Assembly: GCF_000972845.2 (NCBI RefSeq)
Contig: NC_040022.1
Location: 11,953,711 to 12,017,710, forward strand
Direction: 5' to 3'
DNA: 64,000 nt
Source of the DNA: Larimichthys crocea
Lineage: Eukaryota > Chordata > Actinopteri > Sciaenidae
Made by a program: the position numbers and the translations under genes. The notes under the pieces are model-generated. The model had not been told where the DNA came from, ran no database searches, and was given only the letters and a program-made list of their open reading frames with translations. Positions 25,501 through 40,500 of this stretch are shown here, in pieces. The stretch's first letter is position 1. Each line of letters opens with the position of its first letter.

Positions 25501-28500
25501 AAAGGCAGGAAGTTAAGCCACAGATACAAAGAGGGGAGGGAGAATCACAAAATAAAACAGGAAAGACTAAACCATGACTGTGAGGTCCTATTCCCCAGAG
25601 CAACTTTCATACATTGATCACTAAGGATGAAACTCTGACTGGACACCTCCTGCATTTGTTTACCCCTTGAAGTCCTGTAGATCCACGGTGTCTCCCAGCA
25701 GCTGCAAGAACTCGGTGAAGGCTGGCGTCTCCTCGTTGTTCCTGAACAGCTCCTCCTCAGACACCTGATGGACATGTGACAAATTCATCAGACACACAAC
25801 ATACGACTGCAAAACATCATGTCACACGTGATGAGAAAAACAATCCTGGGACATGAAGTTCTTCTTATGCAAACAAAAGACAATTTTAATATGATTACAA
25901 ATCAAATGCAGATAAAATTTCAGTGCTTTGTGTGAGAGTAACCCTCTGCTACAACCAATTTAACTCACGAATGTCATGTTTCTACAATGAGGCTTTCCAG
26001 GGTGCAGTGTTACTAATTATGAGGCCTTGGTTGACTTCAGGTTCACCTTTCTAAACGTATACGTATTAATTATCTCGTATTAATCCGCACTGACTCTGAG
26101 AGACGTCCATGACCCCAGAACTCCCTCTCCAAGTCAACAGGTTTTATGCTGCACAATCAGTTGTTTAAAGGTTACGATGTTGCGATGTCTCAGAGCAACA
26201 GCATCTTAGACCAAAACAAATGGTTGATACGGCTCACCAGAGTTCATTGATAAAACCTATTATTTTACCTCGTATATAATCGTCAAACACCCTTTAAATG
26301 GGACAGAAACAAAATAAAACTCACCAAAAACCGCCTCTGTTAGCCTTTCCACTGTTGACTAGTTTGTTCAAAATAAGTCCTTAATTCACAGAGATACATG
26401 TGAAAATGATTTGTTAAATGGCCCACAATGGCCGAAATGTCGAGGTACACTGACTAAAAGTGCTTAGACTCCACGATGAGTTCCTGGATTTTTAGGCTGT
26501 GATGCTCTTGGAATTAAAAGAAATGTTTCTGTTTAAAGTGACTTAATCTTCTCTAACTGCTCTAGGAACATAGTCAGCCTCAAATTACAAATACCTGTCC
26601 AAATCTCTGGTAAATGACTCCAAACTTGAAGGTGTTGTTGATCTCATGCTCGTCGTAGTTTACGATCAGTTGAGACGCCTGATGACAGACAGGTTTGATA
26701 AAATCAGTCCAGTGTGATCTTTCTTTCATTCATTCAGAAGAAGAAATTTGAGGTGTCGCCGGTTGTGCTGAAGTTCTGAGCTCACCTTGGGGTAGAGGAC
26801 AGGACTGAAGCGCAGACTTGCTGCTTCATCACACAACAGCTTCACAATAAAAACACAATTATTAAGATGTTTGCAGTCAAAGAAACAAAGAGACTATGAC
26901 ACACACAGTTCTTTCTCCTAGCGTCATTAACATGACTTATTGGAATCAATGACTTAAGCTTGTGGTCCCCACTTCAAGGTACAACTGTAAAAGAGCAAAA
27001 CATTGTGGGGACTCACCTCCAGGTGACAAGGTGACCACTGGTTTTAAAACTAGGGGATGGCATTTGTTTTATATCTGAAAGTGATTTATTTATTTGAGTT
27101 ATGCTGTTTTATCACTGCTTTATTCTTCAGCTATGTGTGTTTGTACCTTAGCAAGCTCTGGTACACTGGGGATGTCCTGCAGCTCCGTCAGTGACAATCT
27201 GTGGTAGACACTTTTCAAACGAGACCTGAAGGGACAGAAGAGACAAACCTCAGAAACACCTGAAACTGTCCTGAAACTGGTCCAGTACCTACAAAAAGCA
27301 TTCATTTTAAATTTATGGTTACAGGTTATAAATAAAATGTCTCAGTGGGCAAATTTCCCCTTTTAATATATTTGTTGTCACATCTTCCAAAGAGCTGATC
27401 ATCCATAATCCATCATCCATGATAATCCAAAATACACACAAGTAAACGTACAATGTGTGCAATATTAGTGTAATAGTTATAAGTTATAGTGCAAAAAATA
27501 TGTGTGAATACCTGATGATAACATGGAGGGACTCCTGCTCCTTCTCTTCTTCATGCCTCACAGACAACAGCAGGTTTCCTTGACTGCTGGCCGAGCAAGA
27601 GAAGTTTAAATGCTCCTGAGAAAAAGATTTTTACACACAACATATAAAAAGTTAATACAAATTATGTTTTAAATATATGTATATAAATAAAATATATGTT
27701 CTAAATTAAATGACAGCTTAACCCATTAATCCGATAATGAGTTAGTGTATTGAAGGCTGAAGTAATGTTGAGCATGGGCGTTTACTTGTAGTACTTTTAC
27801 TGACGTAACTGCAGGTTAAACTGGTGGAACAAACCTCACCCTGCCCAAGAAGTACTTCCTATACGCCCGTATAGCCTCGCTGATCTCCTCCAGCTGATAT
27901 CCATAATCCCCTGGGGGTCTATCTTCCTCCTCCCTTCCTCCTAATGCTCCCTCCTGCTCCTCTTCCTCCAACTTGATCTCCAGGGAGGTGGGAGGAGGCG
28001 CAGGAGGAGGAGCTTCAGGATCCTCGATCCAGTAACCACCAAACTCAGGTAGGATTACCTGAGGGTACGGACCCCCCCTCTCCAACACCTGCAACATAAA
28101 CACACACACCATTATAGTAATTAAGCAGTATTTAAAAATAACATAATGTGGTGTCAAAGTCTTCAGGTTTATTCAGATGAAATTTAATTTTACAAACATA
28201 TTTCAAATAAATGTTTTTGTAAAAATGTTAAATATTTTGTCCATCCTTGATGAAAAGGTAAATAAGGAACAGTTTTATTTTCTGGCATTGTAAAAAAAAA
28301 ATCCTTTTTGGAAATCTCTTAAGGCTTCCACCAAATCCATGTTAGATACAGAGGTTAATATTAATCCATGTATGAAGATCATTAATAATTTTAGATAGTG
28401 CTGAAGTCAAACTGCAGAAAAAATGGCAGAATGGAGTATACCATTGATTTCATGGTAAATTAAAGGAGCAAGGCTTCTTGTATTTCTTGTCTCCTTTCAT

Positions 28501-31500
28501 TAACGGCAGCAGCAACGCTTTAATAGTCACCTCTTGATTTATCAGTGGATACAAACAATCCTCTCTCATCCAATCAACCTGCCTTTCTCCTTTTATCTCC
28601 CAATGATTTCATTGTTTTCTCTGCTTGTGTTACATTTTCCTAATAAATAAATCTTCACATTCAGAAGAAACAGATGTGACAAGGTTCAGTCTCACCTCCT
28701 CAATCCTTGGATAAGGAATGTAGTCATCCTGAAAAAAGATGAAAAGTAATTACACACATGACAAAACATACATGGACACACATGAACACCACCATGATGT
28801 ACATGCACACACAGATGAATAAACTGCATGAGTGATGGCACTGAACATGGCAGATGGTATACTAGATGTTCACAATCAATCATCAATCAGTTGTTTTTCC
28901 CCAGAGGGAAACTGATTGTGTTTCAACATGCATCTGTTTGTGTTTTACATACATATGTACTACAGATTTATAGTCCATGCCTCTGAGAAACAAAACGAGT
29001 GGATTCACAAATGAATGTGGGGGCAGCCTCTAGAAAGGTTTCTAAAGGTAAATTGGTCCCAGGTGAGGTTCCAGAATAATAGTAAATCAATGCCCCTGGA
29101 TGAAGCAGCAACACTGGAGCAGTAAAACCTTGTCTGGACCTAGTCTTGTATGTTGTGTTAACTCTCCGCTGCAACCAGAACCTCAGGCTCAGTTTGTTCA
29201 TATTCCTCAACATTTCTGACCTGCCAGAATACATCTGATTGTCCACGAACACATTTGTTAATCATTCAGGTAATCAATCAGGTGTTATTAATATTAAAAT
29301 GCATTTTGGAGAGGAGAGTGTTAAGTTAGAAGACCTAAAAAATGTGTTTCTTTGCAGATGATGTGGTTCTGTTGACCTCTTCAGACGGTCACCTCAAGCT
29401 CCTGCAGCTAAATGTGTGAAGCACTCAGGATGAGTCAAGTCTGAGATTGTGGCTCTCTGCCAGAAAACAATTGCTTTCTCCTGGTTGGGAGTGAGTTGCT
29501 GCCCCAGGTGAAGGAGTTTAGGTATCTCAGAGTCTTGTTCACAAGTGAGGGTAACATGGATTGTGAGGCTGACAGGTAGATTGGTGCAGTGTCAGCAGTG
29601 ATGAAGATATTTTACTGGACAGTTGTGGTGAAGATTTACCACTTGATCTACGCTCACAAACTTTGGGTAGAAACAAAAAGAATGAAAGAGGAAATAAAGA
29701 AGAAAGAAGCTCAGACATCCAGAAGGAGCTCGGAGTAGAGTCACTACTCTTTCAAGTGGAACGGGCCCAGTTCAAGAGGTTCTGGCATCTGATCTGGAGC
29801 CTCCTGGGTGCCTTCCTTTGGAGATTTTTTTTAGGCATGTCCAACTGCTAGGAGACCCCAGGTTACACCCAGAGCATACTGAAGAGATTAAAGAGCTCAT
29901 CTGGCTCCCCCAGGAGGAGTTAAACAATGTTGCTTAGGCAAGTCTTGACTACCCTTTCAACAGTGGAATTGATAGAGTTGCTGGTTTTGGATGTTGAGTT
30001 CAGTCCCAGGTCTGGACATGTTCACTAAAAAGGTGGATGCTGCCACTAGCTCATAGCGCAACCTGCAATACATAGTGTTGGGGGTGTAATGCAAGCTCTC
30101 TATTAGCTATTGTTAACATCAATCAAATATTGGTGATAAGACCGTCCCTATCTACCATTTTCACAGGAAACATGTAAAAATGAGGAAGAAGATTTCAATC
30201 GGCTTTCTGTTTTATGGGGATTTTACTTATGAAGAACTGCTCTAAATTATTTATAATTAATACTATTATGTTTAATGTTTTCCCTTAGATTAAAGGTTTT
30301 CCTCTGACTGCACAGTGACAACAGGATCTGCTTTCGTTTGAACGTGAACAAATGAATGAAATGAAGCAACAAAAATTGGGAGTGAATGGATATGAGGACA
30401 GACTGATGGACAGACGTGCCTTCTGTCTCTGAGGGATTGTCTTCATCTCGGCAGCTTCTGGCACCTGCTACATCAGTGCCAGGGAGAGAAGACAGTATTA
30501 AGATTGTCTGAGGCTCTCAGCTCTAAGCCAACGTGTTCCTATTGAAGACATAAATCTTCAAAACGCTACTCAGACAAGAGGAAATAGTGCATTTGCATTT
30601 TCACCCTGTCTGATGTGTTTTTAATAGTTTTCAAACTACGGCACAGACTTTGATACACACATTACTTCTTAGACAATACTAGTGGATTGGGACCGAACAT
30701 GAGATTTATTGACAATTGACAAAGAAAAATATAGAAAATTAGACAGATACTTTAAAGGAATAATATGTAATATATTTACTATATTAAACCATGCTACATC
30801 ATCAGACATTAAGGGAAAATGTTAAACTGAAATACTGGCTTCTTTACAACAATACTATGTTCTCCTTTTGATATTTGAAAAAGTGGGATCAGTTTATCTA
30901 ACCTATTGAAAAAGTATGAGAATTAATTAAATTAGGATTAATAGTATAGTAATGAATATAAATATTCAGTGAAATAAAAATGTATTTCTTCCACAGGCAT
31001 GATGATGATTCGATCCACAGACCATCAGGTAGCGTCTAGAGGAGTTCAACTGAAAGGGCATTCCCAGTGAGCGCTCACATACTGGCTAACGTTACACAGA
31101 CATTTATAATGTCAACATTTTTAGTACTTAATATTTAAAGTGCAAACATCAAATGAACACAGACAAGTCATTCAAGGCATCATGTCTCAAGTCAGGTCTT
31201 CAAATTCCACATCTCTGTAAATACCACATGAATGCATTAGTATCGCTGTCACTGTTTCACCTGCATATTATTCAGCGTGAAGCTGAACGAATATTGAATG
31301 AACTGATCTTTTGCTGTTCGTCAGGGGAGGAGAAACCTTTCACAGATGATAAAAAACATAACATAAATATTTTCATTTTGTTGCCTGGTTAGAAAAAAAA
31401 AAATCTTTATTTATAACCACATAGTAATTATCTTGACAGCTTTCACAGCAGGAAGGACACACAGATTTCAGCAAACTGTAATGTAGAAAACACGTTAAAT

Positions 31501-34500
31501 TCTTACCTCCATCTTGTCCATCGCGTCAAAGAAATGAGCCGACTGGAGACAGAGAGAAAGATGAAAATCAGTTTTCTATTGAGGTCATCAGTTTTCTTTT
31601 TTTTCTATTGACAAAATTTGAGTTTTAACCTGGGAAATGAGGGTTAAAACAGATTAGGATAAAGAAATAAAGGCTTCTCACTAAAATAAGCCCTTTTCAC
31701 ATTAAAGGCCTTGTTCTCTGTGCGGTTGAGGTAAATAAATGGTCCTCAAAAGTACAGATGGACAAACGTGTGTTACCTTCATGGTGGGGGGTGCGGTGCG
31801 GGGAGGAGAGGGAGGGCAGTCTGCGGCGGAAACATTTGAGATGGTCAGGAGCTCCTGTTTGCTGAAAATAAAAATAATAATAATAAATAATCATGAATTA
31901 TTTAAAGTGTTCACTTCCAAGAAAAAACAAACAAACAATATTCACTGTATTTCTAGGCACAAAATAAAGTTTTTTTCTACAAATGTAAATGTAAATTCAC
32001 TAATTTTAGGTTTGACAAAGTAACAATGACAAAGTTGAGTTTTACTTAAATAAACTTTGAGATTCTAAAATGGAAAAATGTATTGTAGCTTATTAGCTGT
32101 GTGTCACCATACAGTTTTATTGAAGCCAGTCAGGAGACAGCGGGACATCATACTGACTACGGACAACTTTTCAACTCTTTGTCCCATTAGTGTCCAAACT
32201 AGTGAGATTGCTAACTGACAGGTTGAAAGCTAGTTAACTTAAATAGTTTTCCTTTCAGTAACACTTTACTGCTGTGAATTTTGTAAGAGGAGGTTATCAA
32301 TTTGGGGCATGGGGGAATGCTGACGGAAAGCAGAGGCGGTGTCGTGCCAGAACTGGAGCTGCGCAAGCGGGCAATGTCACCAGGCTCAGCAGCCTCTGTG
32401 GACAGAGGCTCAGAGACAAAGACACCATAGAGGACGTCGATGGAAAAAGCTAACAAGAGAAAAGGAGATAGTAACCAAGCGAGAATTCACCAGACAATAG
32501 AAAATCTGGGACTGACTTTTAGTCACTGGCGTGAGAGCTTTGTGAAATAAAAGGCTGAAAGACAGACCCCTAGCTGGGCCTCTTGCTATTGCACTAAGTA
32601 ATAGTGCTGGCTGCTTTGTGTAGTGTTGTTGCACATGTTTGATGTTTAGCTGTTGGCAAAGTTGTCGACCCTCTATTTTTTGATCACAAATGATATAATC
32701 ATAACAATTACACGTGTACAGCTGTCTATATTTACCACAGTGGTATTACATTCTGAAATTGGGGCAAAAAATCACAATAGTTTCTATGTAATGTTGCTTT
32801 AATCCAGCAATAATAAAAACGTTAGTAAGAATTTGCTTTAGGCATTGGCGTAGGTTTGGAAATTATGATGAAATTATAACAACCACAGTCGTGGTGTGCT
32901 TGTCCTGATTTATCTGAGTGCTACACATCATCATTATATTTGTCACAGAGGAGCAATGAGTCTGTCTCTAAAGATAGTGCTCCAATCTGTCAGGAGCCTC
33001 CACACATTCAGCTGTAGATGACTTCATGTTCAACACACACACACACACAGACAGACAGAGAGACACACACACACAGTAATCAACTGCGCCAACCAGCCAG
33101 AAGACCATTCATTTCCTTCACCCTCAGGCTGCTCACCGCGGTTGCCATGGTTTCGCAAGGTGTCCATAAAGATGTTGTCCTGGATTAAACTTTTGAAGGA
33201 GGACCAGTCATCAGCCAATGAGGTTGTGTTGTTTCAGTCAGACTTGAATATTGATGACTCATGATTGACTGCTAAAGACCCAGAGTGATGAATACTTTTT
33301 TTGACTTAAATTCAGAAACCGCTGACTCATTCTAGAATATCAGTTTCTTGAACATAAATATTGACTCATGATTTGACAAGAACCTGAATATTGATGACTG
33401 ATGCTTCAATATTAAAGAGTCATTATTTTAATTTAGACTTGAATAATACTGACTGGACTTGGAAACCGCTGAATCGTACAGGAATAACAGTGACTTGGAC
33501 TGGGACATTGATGACTCATGCGTAAATATTGATAGTCATACTTTGAGTTAAACATGAATAATATTGACTTTAGTTTTTCCACTTTGGATTGGATGACTGA
33601 TGACTTTCACAATAGTTTTTCACAATACTTTCACAATAACTCAGATTTCAATTTTACTGACCATAACTTGCACTTGAATATTCATGACTCATGTTTTAAT
33701 GTTAAAGAATTATATTTCCATTAAGACAATTGAATTTACTGACTTCTACAATGACATGACATTTGGTGACTAAAATACTAATTTTGACTTTTACTTTGAT
33801 GACTCAGTGACTAGTCATACTTTGACTTGAATATTAATAACTTGAGATTTCTCACTTTCGACTTAATGACTGATAATTTTTAATGATGAATCAGATTTGA
33901 ATTTTATTTTAAAACCGCTGACTCGTACTGGAGCAACAGTGACCTGGACTTAAATACTCTTGATTTGACATGGACCTGCACATAGATAACTTTGATGCTT
34001 CAATATTACACAGTCATATTTGATTTAAACTTGACTATTAATGACTTGAGACTTTGGACCCGATGACTTTTACAATGACTCCGATTTTTTTTTTTAAAGA
34101 TCATTTTTTGGCCTCTTTGAGCTTTATTTGACAGAGGCAGCTTGAAGAGTGACAGTAAATGTGCAGGAAAAAAGAGCCACAGGCCGCCGCAGCAAGGACT
34201 GAGCTTTTGTACATAGGGCGGATGCTCTACCAACCGAGCTAAACGACACTCCACAATGACTCAGATTTGAACTTTATCAACCATAATATAACCACTGACT
34301 CGCACTAGAATATAATATATCTAATATTGATGACTCAGATTGACTCAGACAGACTTTGGTGACTCAGACAAAGGAAACGCCAACAGTGAACAAGGAGGAC
34401 ATTTTGGTTTTCGAGGGCACTGCTGGTTGTTCAAATTAAAACACCTTTATACACAAGTCATCGAGTGGATGTTCATTTCCCACTGAGCTGAGCGATATCA

Positions 34501-37500
34501 GGCCTTGGATCCCAGTGGGATAATGACGTGTCAGGAGAGAAACTTTCATTTTCAGACCTGCTGTGGTTGTAATCAGAGGTGTCAGACCTCCTCCTGAGGT
34601 GTCAGGACATCACAGAGGTGCAGAAATCACTGACAATAACTGTTCTGCAGGTTTGTGTAGCACCTTTATATGTTTTCATCATGTGTTTTGCCCCAGTTTG
34701 TTTACTAATGACAACCTGCCGATTTATTAAAAGCCAAGTTTAGAAATTAGTTTCAGTCTAAATTCAAAATGTTGTCATTATATTGTTTTGTAAACTTTCT
34801 TGACATTAGTTTTGATGCTTTGATTGGTTATACTCGGACATTTATAAAAAGAAATTACACAATTAATGTTGTAACCCAATCAAAAAAAAAATCCCTGACA
34901 GGTGAAAGAAAACCTCTCTGTTTCCACTTCATCTGAAACATATATCCTATATTATATTGCTCTCTTCAAAGCCACCAGACTCCTTTGACCAAAACTGTAA
35001 TTTTACCTCTTAGAACATGGTAGTGGTCCAATGCTGCCTCATTCTGCAGCAAATAACATGTTGAAACACCAAAGCCAAACGACAACATGAAGAAACTGAT
35101 AGAGGCAATATTGGAGAAGCGATACCCATGTTTTGTGAGATAAAAATACAAGTACGAGTGTATTCATTCATTCAATTCATTTGAAAAAAAAAAAAGAGAC
35201 AAAACACATTTAAAAAAATGAATTTGACTTGTAGCATTATGATTATATTGTGAATGAACTATTTTGGCCATCATGAAGTGAAAATTGGTGACAGTCTGAG
35301 AATCTATTGTATATTATCTTGGTAAGAGAGACATTCTTCATGTCCTTCTACTTTCTTGCTCCTCATCCTCACCGTTTCTACTGTGTGTCCTTTATGAATC
35401 TAAATTAATTAAACCAAACTGACATTTCCACTGAAAAGAGATAAAACTGGAACTGCCTGAGGGCTTGCGACTACGCAGGGAGGTGAATGACCTTGTGTAA
35501 CCTTGTGTGTGCATATGTGATGGATGTTGCATAAAAACCTGTAAAAGAAAAAGGAAAAATGAGTGTGGACAGCAGCAACACTTTGTAAAATTATAATTTC
35601 ATTATGTTCCTGTGTTGTAATAGCAACACATTATTAGACTGTATGTATTAAAATAATGTATAATCATCCTTACGATCCTTTAATGAACACCATTTCCTAT
35701 AAGCCCCCAGATCTTCACAAACGCCACGGTTTGATTGAGACACTACAGTATATGGTTAGTTTGTCTGAACATGTTCTGGGTTCACTGTGGCTGCTGAAGC
35801 TGATTGTGGCCATATCAGACAATGATTATAGCCCTACTGGAAGCGCCGCTGCTTGTTTCTGAAGCCTCCCAGAAGTGGCTCTCTACTCTGCTCCATGAAG
35901 AATACACAGCTGTTCTATTTTTGACAGACAACGTGACTGGTCGCATCAATCAGCACAAAGCAGATCGAGCTAGCCGGTAGTATAGAGAATTCAGACGATT
36001 TTCTAAATAAAACAACATGCAGAAACATCTAGAAACGTCGTAGAAACATCTAACAGAGAAACAATTTGAATATGTAGCCTAATTAATCAAGGTAGAATCA
36101 CATAAACCAATCTGAGCAAGTCAATAAAGTCTGGTGGGCAAACACTCTTCTGAAGCGCTCATGGACGTTGAAGCCGTGTGGAGAACGGACCAAAATAGTG
36201 TTGCAGCTGTGACGTGACAGAACCATGCCCGGTAGGATCTATGGGTCAGCGCTTTCATTGCCTTGTTTTCAGAAGAAAAAAGCTGTAAAATGTTGCTGAG
36301 TTTTGTTTGTTTGTTCTAGACTACTGTAGAAAAATGGAGGTTTAACATGGTGGACTCCATGGAAAAGGATCCGCTCTCAGTGTAGATTTAAAGGACTAAG
36401 GATAGTCATCGGGGCCCCTGACAGCAGCAGCTCTAGGACAGCACACGTCATTTGCATTCTGTAATTTTTAATAAACTTATATTATATAAAAGAGTACTTG
36501 TCTCCAGACTGATTGCTGCAGCTATTACAGCTCATTTTAAGACAACAAAAACACAATAAATCTTATTACACACTGGACCTTTAACTTGGGTAGTAAGTTA
36601 AAATGAGTCAGTGTTTGACTTTTGGTTTCACACAGGAAACAAACTGCGGTCTCCTGGGTTAACCCTCTGTGGTTTGAACATTCACCCATTGCAAAAACAT
36701 TAGGTAGGGTAGGGATTGATAGGATGCAAGAGGGTTAAATCTGGATGTGTTTTATCCATCCTCCCTATGTGGACTTTGTCGCTCTTTATTATACGTTACC
36801 TGTCTCCCTCCTTCCTCCTCCTGTCATAATTCCTATGGCCTACGACTAGAAGTCACGGCCTAACAATGAATAGAAATATACTGAAATATACGGCTGTTTT
36901 TATGCTGAATAACTGAACTGACAGCTACTTTTGTTGTGAAGTTCTTAGTGATCCAAATAAAGAATAAAGAATCAGGCTCCCACTTTGAACATAAGATCTT
37001 CCATATTTTATTTATTTTACTTACTTTTATTCTATTTTGAAGCAGCCAAGATGATTTGTCTTTGTCATTACACTAATGACAAAAGGACTAAAGGAAGCTT
37101 TTCTCCACATGTAGCTCTGTCCGCATTTCTGTTATTGCTTTATTCTGCAAAATCTGAGAAAACATTTTTAATGACATTTTGGATGGGCAGAGCTTTTTTG
37201 TCCTGAGTTTATTTTTATTCATAACTACAAATCGTCTCTGTTTTTGTATTTAATTTTGAATCCTGAGGGAGCGCTTAGAGCATCTGGGAACGAACAAAAA
37301 GGTCACTGAGACGCAACAAGAAGACGAGAACAGAAACACACGAAACCTGCTGAGGGAGAAAAGGTCACTCTTTGAGCACCGTGTGTGTTGTGTGGCCAGA
37401 CAGGAGGTTGTTGTATCTGCATGCACTGTGACACTGAGAATTTTGTAAGTTTTAAAAATGTGTTTAAAAATTAGTTTAAATGTTTAAAATCAAAATAAAT

Positions 37501-37505
37501 ATCAA

Positions 37506-37556
<51 letters not shown>

Positions 37557-40500
37557 CCTCCGGATCATCAGTTTAAAATAAAACCAGTTTCACTCTTAAC
37601 TGGATTCTCAGCTGGTTCGTTATCGCTGCTGACAGCTGCGTGTCACAGCCGATCACATCATCTCCAACAAATACACTCACACACACACACACACACGATA
37701 ACATGATATGCTGATGTCAAACACTCCTCCGGGCCTTTCCCACAATGCAACACGCCTCCGGAGTCTGTCATCGCAAACGACAAGTTCATGACATGCTGGG
37801 TTTGAATCCAGAACATAAACAAAAAAGAAAACCAATAATTTGTTTCTGCCGCAGGAACTTTTTGTGGAATGTTTCGACTGGAAAAACAAATGTTTGATAG
37901 TTCTAGGTGTAAAAGCAGTCCCTGCTCCTGGATTTTTGCTGCAATCCATTGCAAGTTGTAAATCGATAGTTCTGAGTGGGTATTTCTGACTTACTCTCCA
38001 TAAGCTCCCGTATTAAAATGTCCAACTTACTTGGTCTCTATTTAAGTTATGCATGGCCACTTTGATTGACAGATGGATGCCATTACAGGTGTCTTGTTTA
38101 AGCACCTAGGTGTCATTCAGGCCACTTTGGCTCCACCCACGATCCATGTCTTTATCCATTTTTAGATTAGCCGGCAGGTGGCAGAAACAGGACTGCCAAG
38201 ATTGTGGCAGCCAGAGCCACCACACTGAGCGTGACAAGAGCACTCAGAAACCTGTGGGTGAGGCAAGTCTCTGAACTGCAAAAGCATTGCCTGAGCACAC
38301 TTTAAAGAGATGAGGAGTTCCATCATTCAAACTAATTTTGGTGGAAACGATTGTGTTCACTGTTCACTGTGTGTGCCATCATATTGCTGTGACGTCAAGT
38401 GTATTATATGCATATATCGGCAAACTAGGATCATGTTTCCAACTTGGAAATCTGACATCCATTGTACTTTTCTGTGTTAGTGTTGGTTGTGGTTTTTTGA
38501 GTTTTCTGAGTACACTGCAATGCAGAATTTAACTTCAGCCTCCAAAGGTTCAAGAAAGTTTGGGGTGGAGCCTGTAGGACTGACCACTGACCACCACTAA
38601 TGGGGTCCTATATAGACAGACAGCTGCTTTAACTTGTGTTCATTCACAATTTCTAGCCTCTATGTTAAGACGACTGCATTTCTTGTTTAACATTGTTAAA
38701 AATTAGATTTGCTTTTGGCGTTTTTATGATTAAAACAGGAATAATTAACCTTGAACAAGTTTTTTCAGACTCCTTTTGAATTCAGTCGTTAATGAACACA
38801 AACACCACCATCTGTCATTGGTAAAACTTGCCTAACGTACACGGTTCTTCAGATGTGATGGAAACAGGACAGGAATGGGTAAAGGGGACTTTTACTTCTA
38901 CTGGTTCCAGAGTTCTCTGACCTTTTTGGATGAAAAGGGCCATAATTTGACCTTAAGAGGGTGAGTCCTTCTCTCCTGAAGATCAGGATTCGGATGACCT
39001 ACCTATTTCAGGGACTATCTCTGCTCTTAAATGCTCTTAATATTAGTAATATGAGTGGACTTGACTGCGTAAGAACTAGTAAGTACACCTTGACCTTGCA
39101 AAACCAATCGCCTGTTGTGGCTTAAACACATGCAGTTCTTACATACGACTCCTTAACTGTATGTGGCAGACATGAAAGCTTGATAGAAGGAGTTACAGCT
39201 GCTTAAAAATGCATGCAAACAGAGCATGTCCTTATAGCTACATTGTAATGTGTTACTGCTTATAAATTAAACAAAGAGGTACAGGAAACCAGCAGTTTCA
39301 TCTGTACTCATCTAGTAAGCAGGAAATTTTCCAGCAGGTGGAGGTCATGAAATATGTATTTGTGATTTTTTTTTCCCAACTAGCAAGTCCTGCGGGGCTC
39401 TGAGGGAACATCAAAGCTGTTCATTAAAATGTAAATTCAACCCTTCAAGTTCCTCTGACATACAATGACAACTACCAAAATTTCAGCTAAAAATTATTTT
39501 ATTTTTTTAGAGGAAGAGAATTCAAGTGGTGTTTCATGATTTAACTATGAATTATTTCTTAAATCTGGATGATCATTTTCCAAATCATTCATCAGGGTTT
39601 GTTTGATTTAATTATCTTCTAGACAGCATCTCAGTTGCTTGCAGAGACATGAAACTTGCTGCAGAGAGTTAATCCATCACAGTCAGGGTTTAGTCACCAG
39701 AGACCAAAAACCTGCCATATGACTGCTCCAACTGAATAACAGCCCAACTCTAATGCTTCTAATGCCAGGATGAGACTTCATGGTGTCATAATATTAACAA
39801 TAAACTTTATTTATACTTTAGTTTCTTCTAGTATTTGTTAAAAGTCGAACAGCTGTGTTTTGTATTAGCATGAAAACATGAATGACCTTGAGAACGGGTC
39901 AAGCTGGATTTGAGATGCTTCTCAGTTGATAAAACCAACGAATGATTTTTGTTATTTGCTTTTCAAATCAAAGATTACGGTTGAATATTATACCCTTGTT
40001 TCTAGTTTGTAGAGAACGTTTTGGGACATCTAGCACTTAATAGTCACATTGGTGAGCAGTGCTACTTCAAATCCAGTTTAAATTACAGATTTGTGAATTT
40101 GAATGTTCAGACAACAAAAAGCTGTAAATCAACTCTGGACAGTTTAAACCAGAACATCTTTGTTTAGCAGATGATGTAGTAGCACATGTCACACCAGAAT
40201 CAACTGTTTTGAAACACAATCCTGGATTTTTTACTTGCCAGATCCCCTCTGCCTTGGCAGCCCAGCAGCGCAACCCAGACTGGCCTAATTCAAATGAATG
40301 ACAGGACTTGGGATGGGAATTTTTTCATGGTGGGTTAAAAGTGGTCCGTTCATTGTGTATATACACAACAGCAACAAAATTCATACCTTATCCTGTTGAC
40401 CAATAGTAATGACATTCCCCTTCCACCAACAATCTAATGTAACTTCCCCATTGAAACCCAAAAACTGAACCTAACAGCCCAATGCACTGATGACCCCCCC

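Noticed and set aside
30960..31015. Apparent plus-strand exon with acceptor TTCTTCCACAG and donor GTAGCG
   Set aside because: A chance acceptor-donor pair of about 33 bases on the strand opposite rap1gap2; no upstream or downstream partner.
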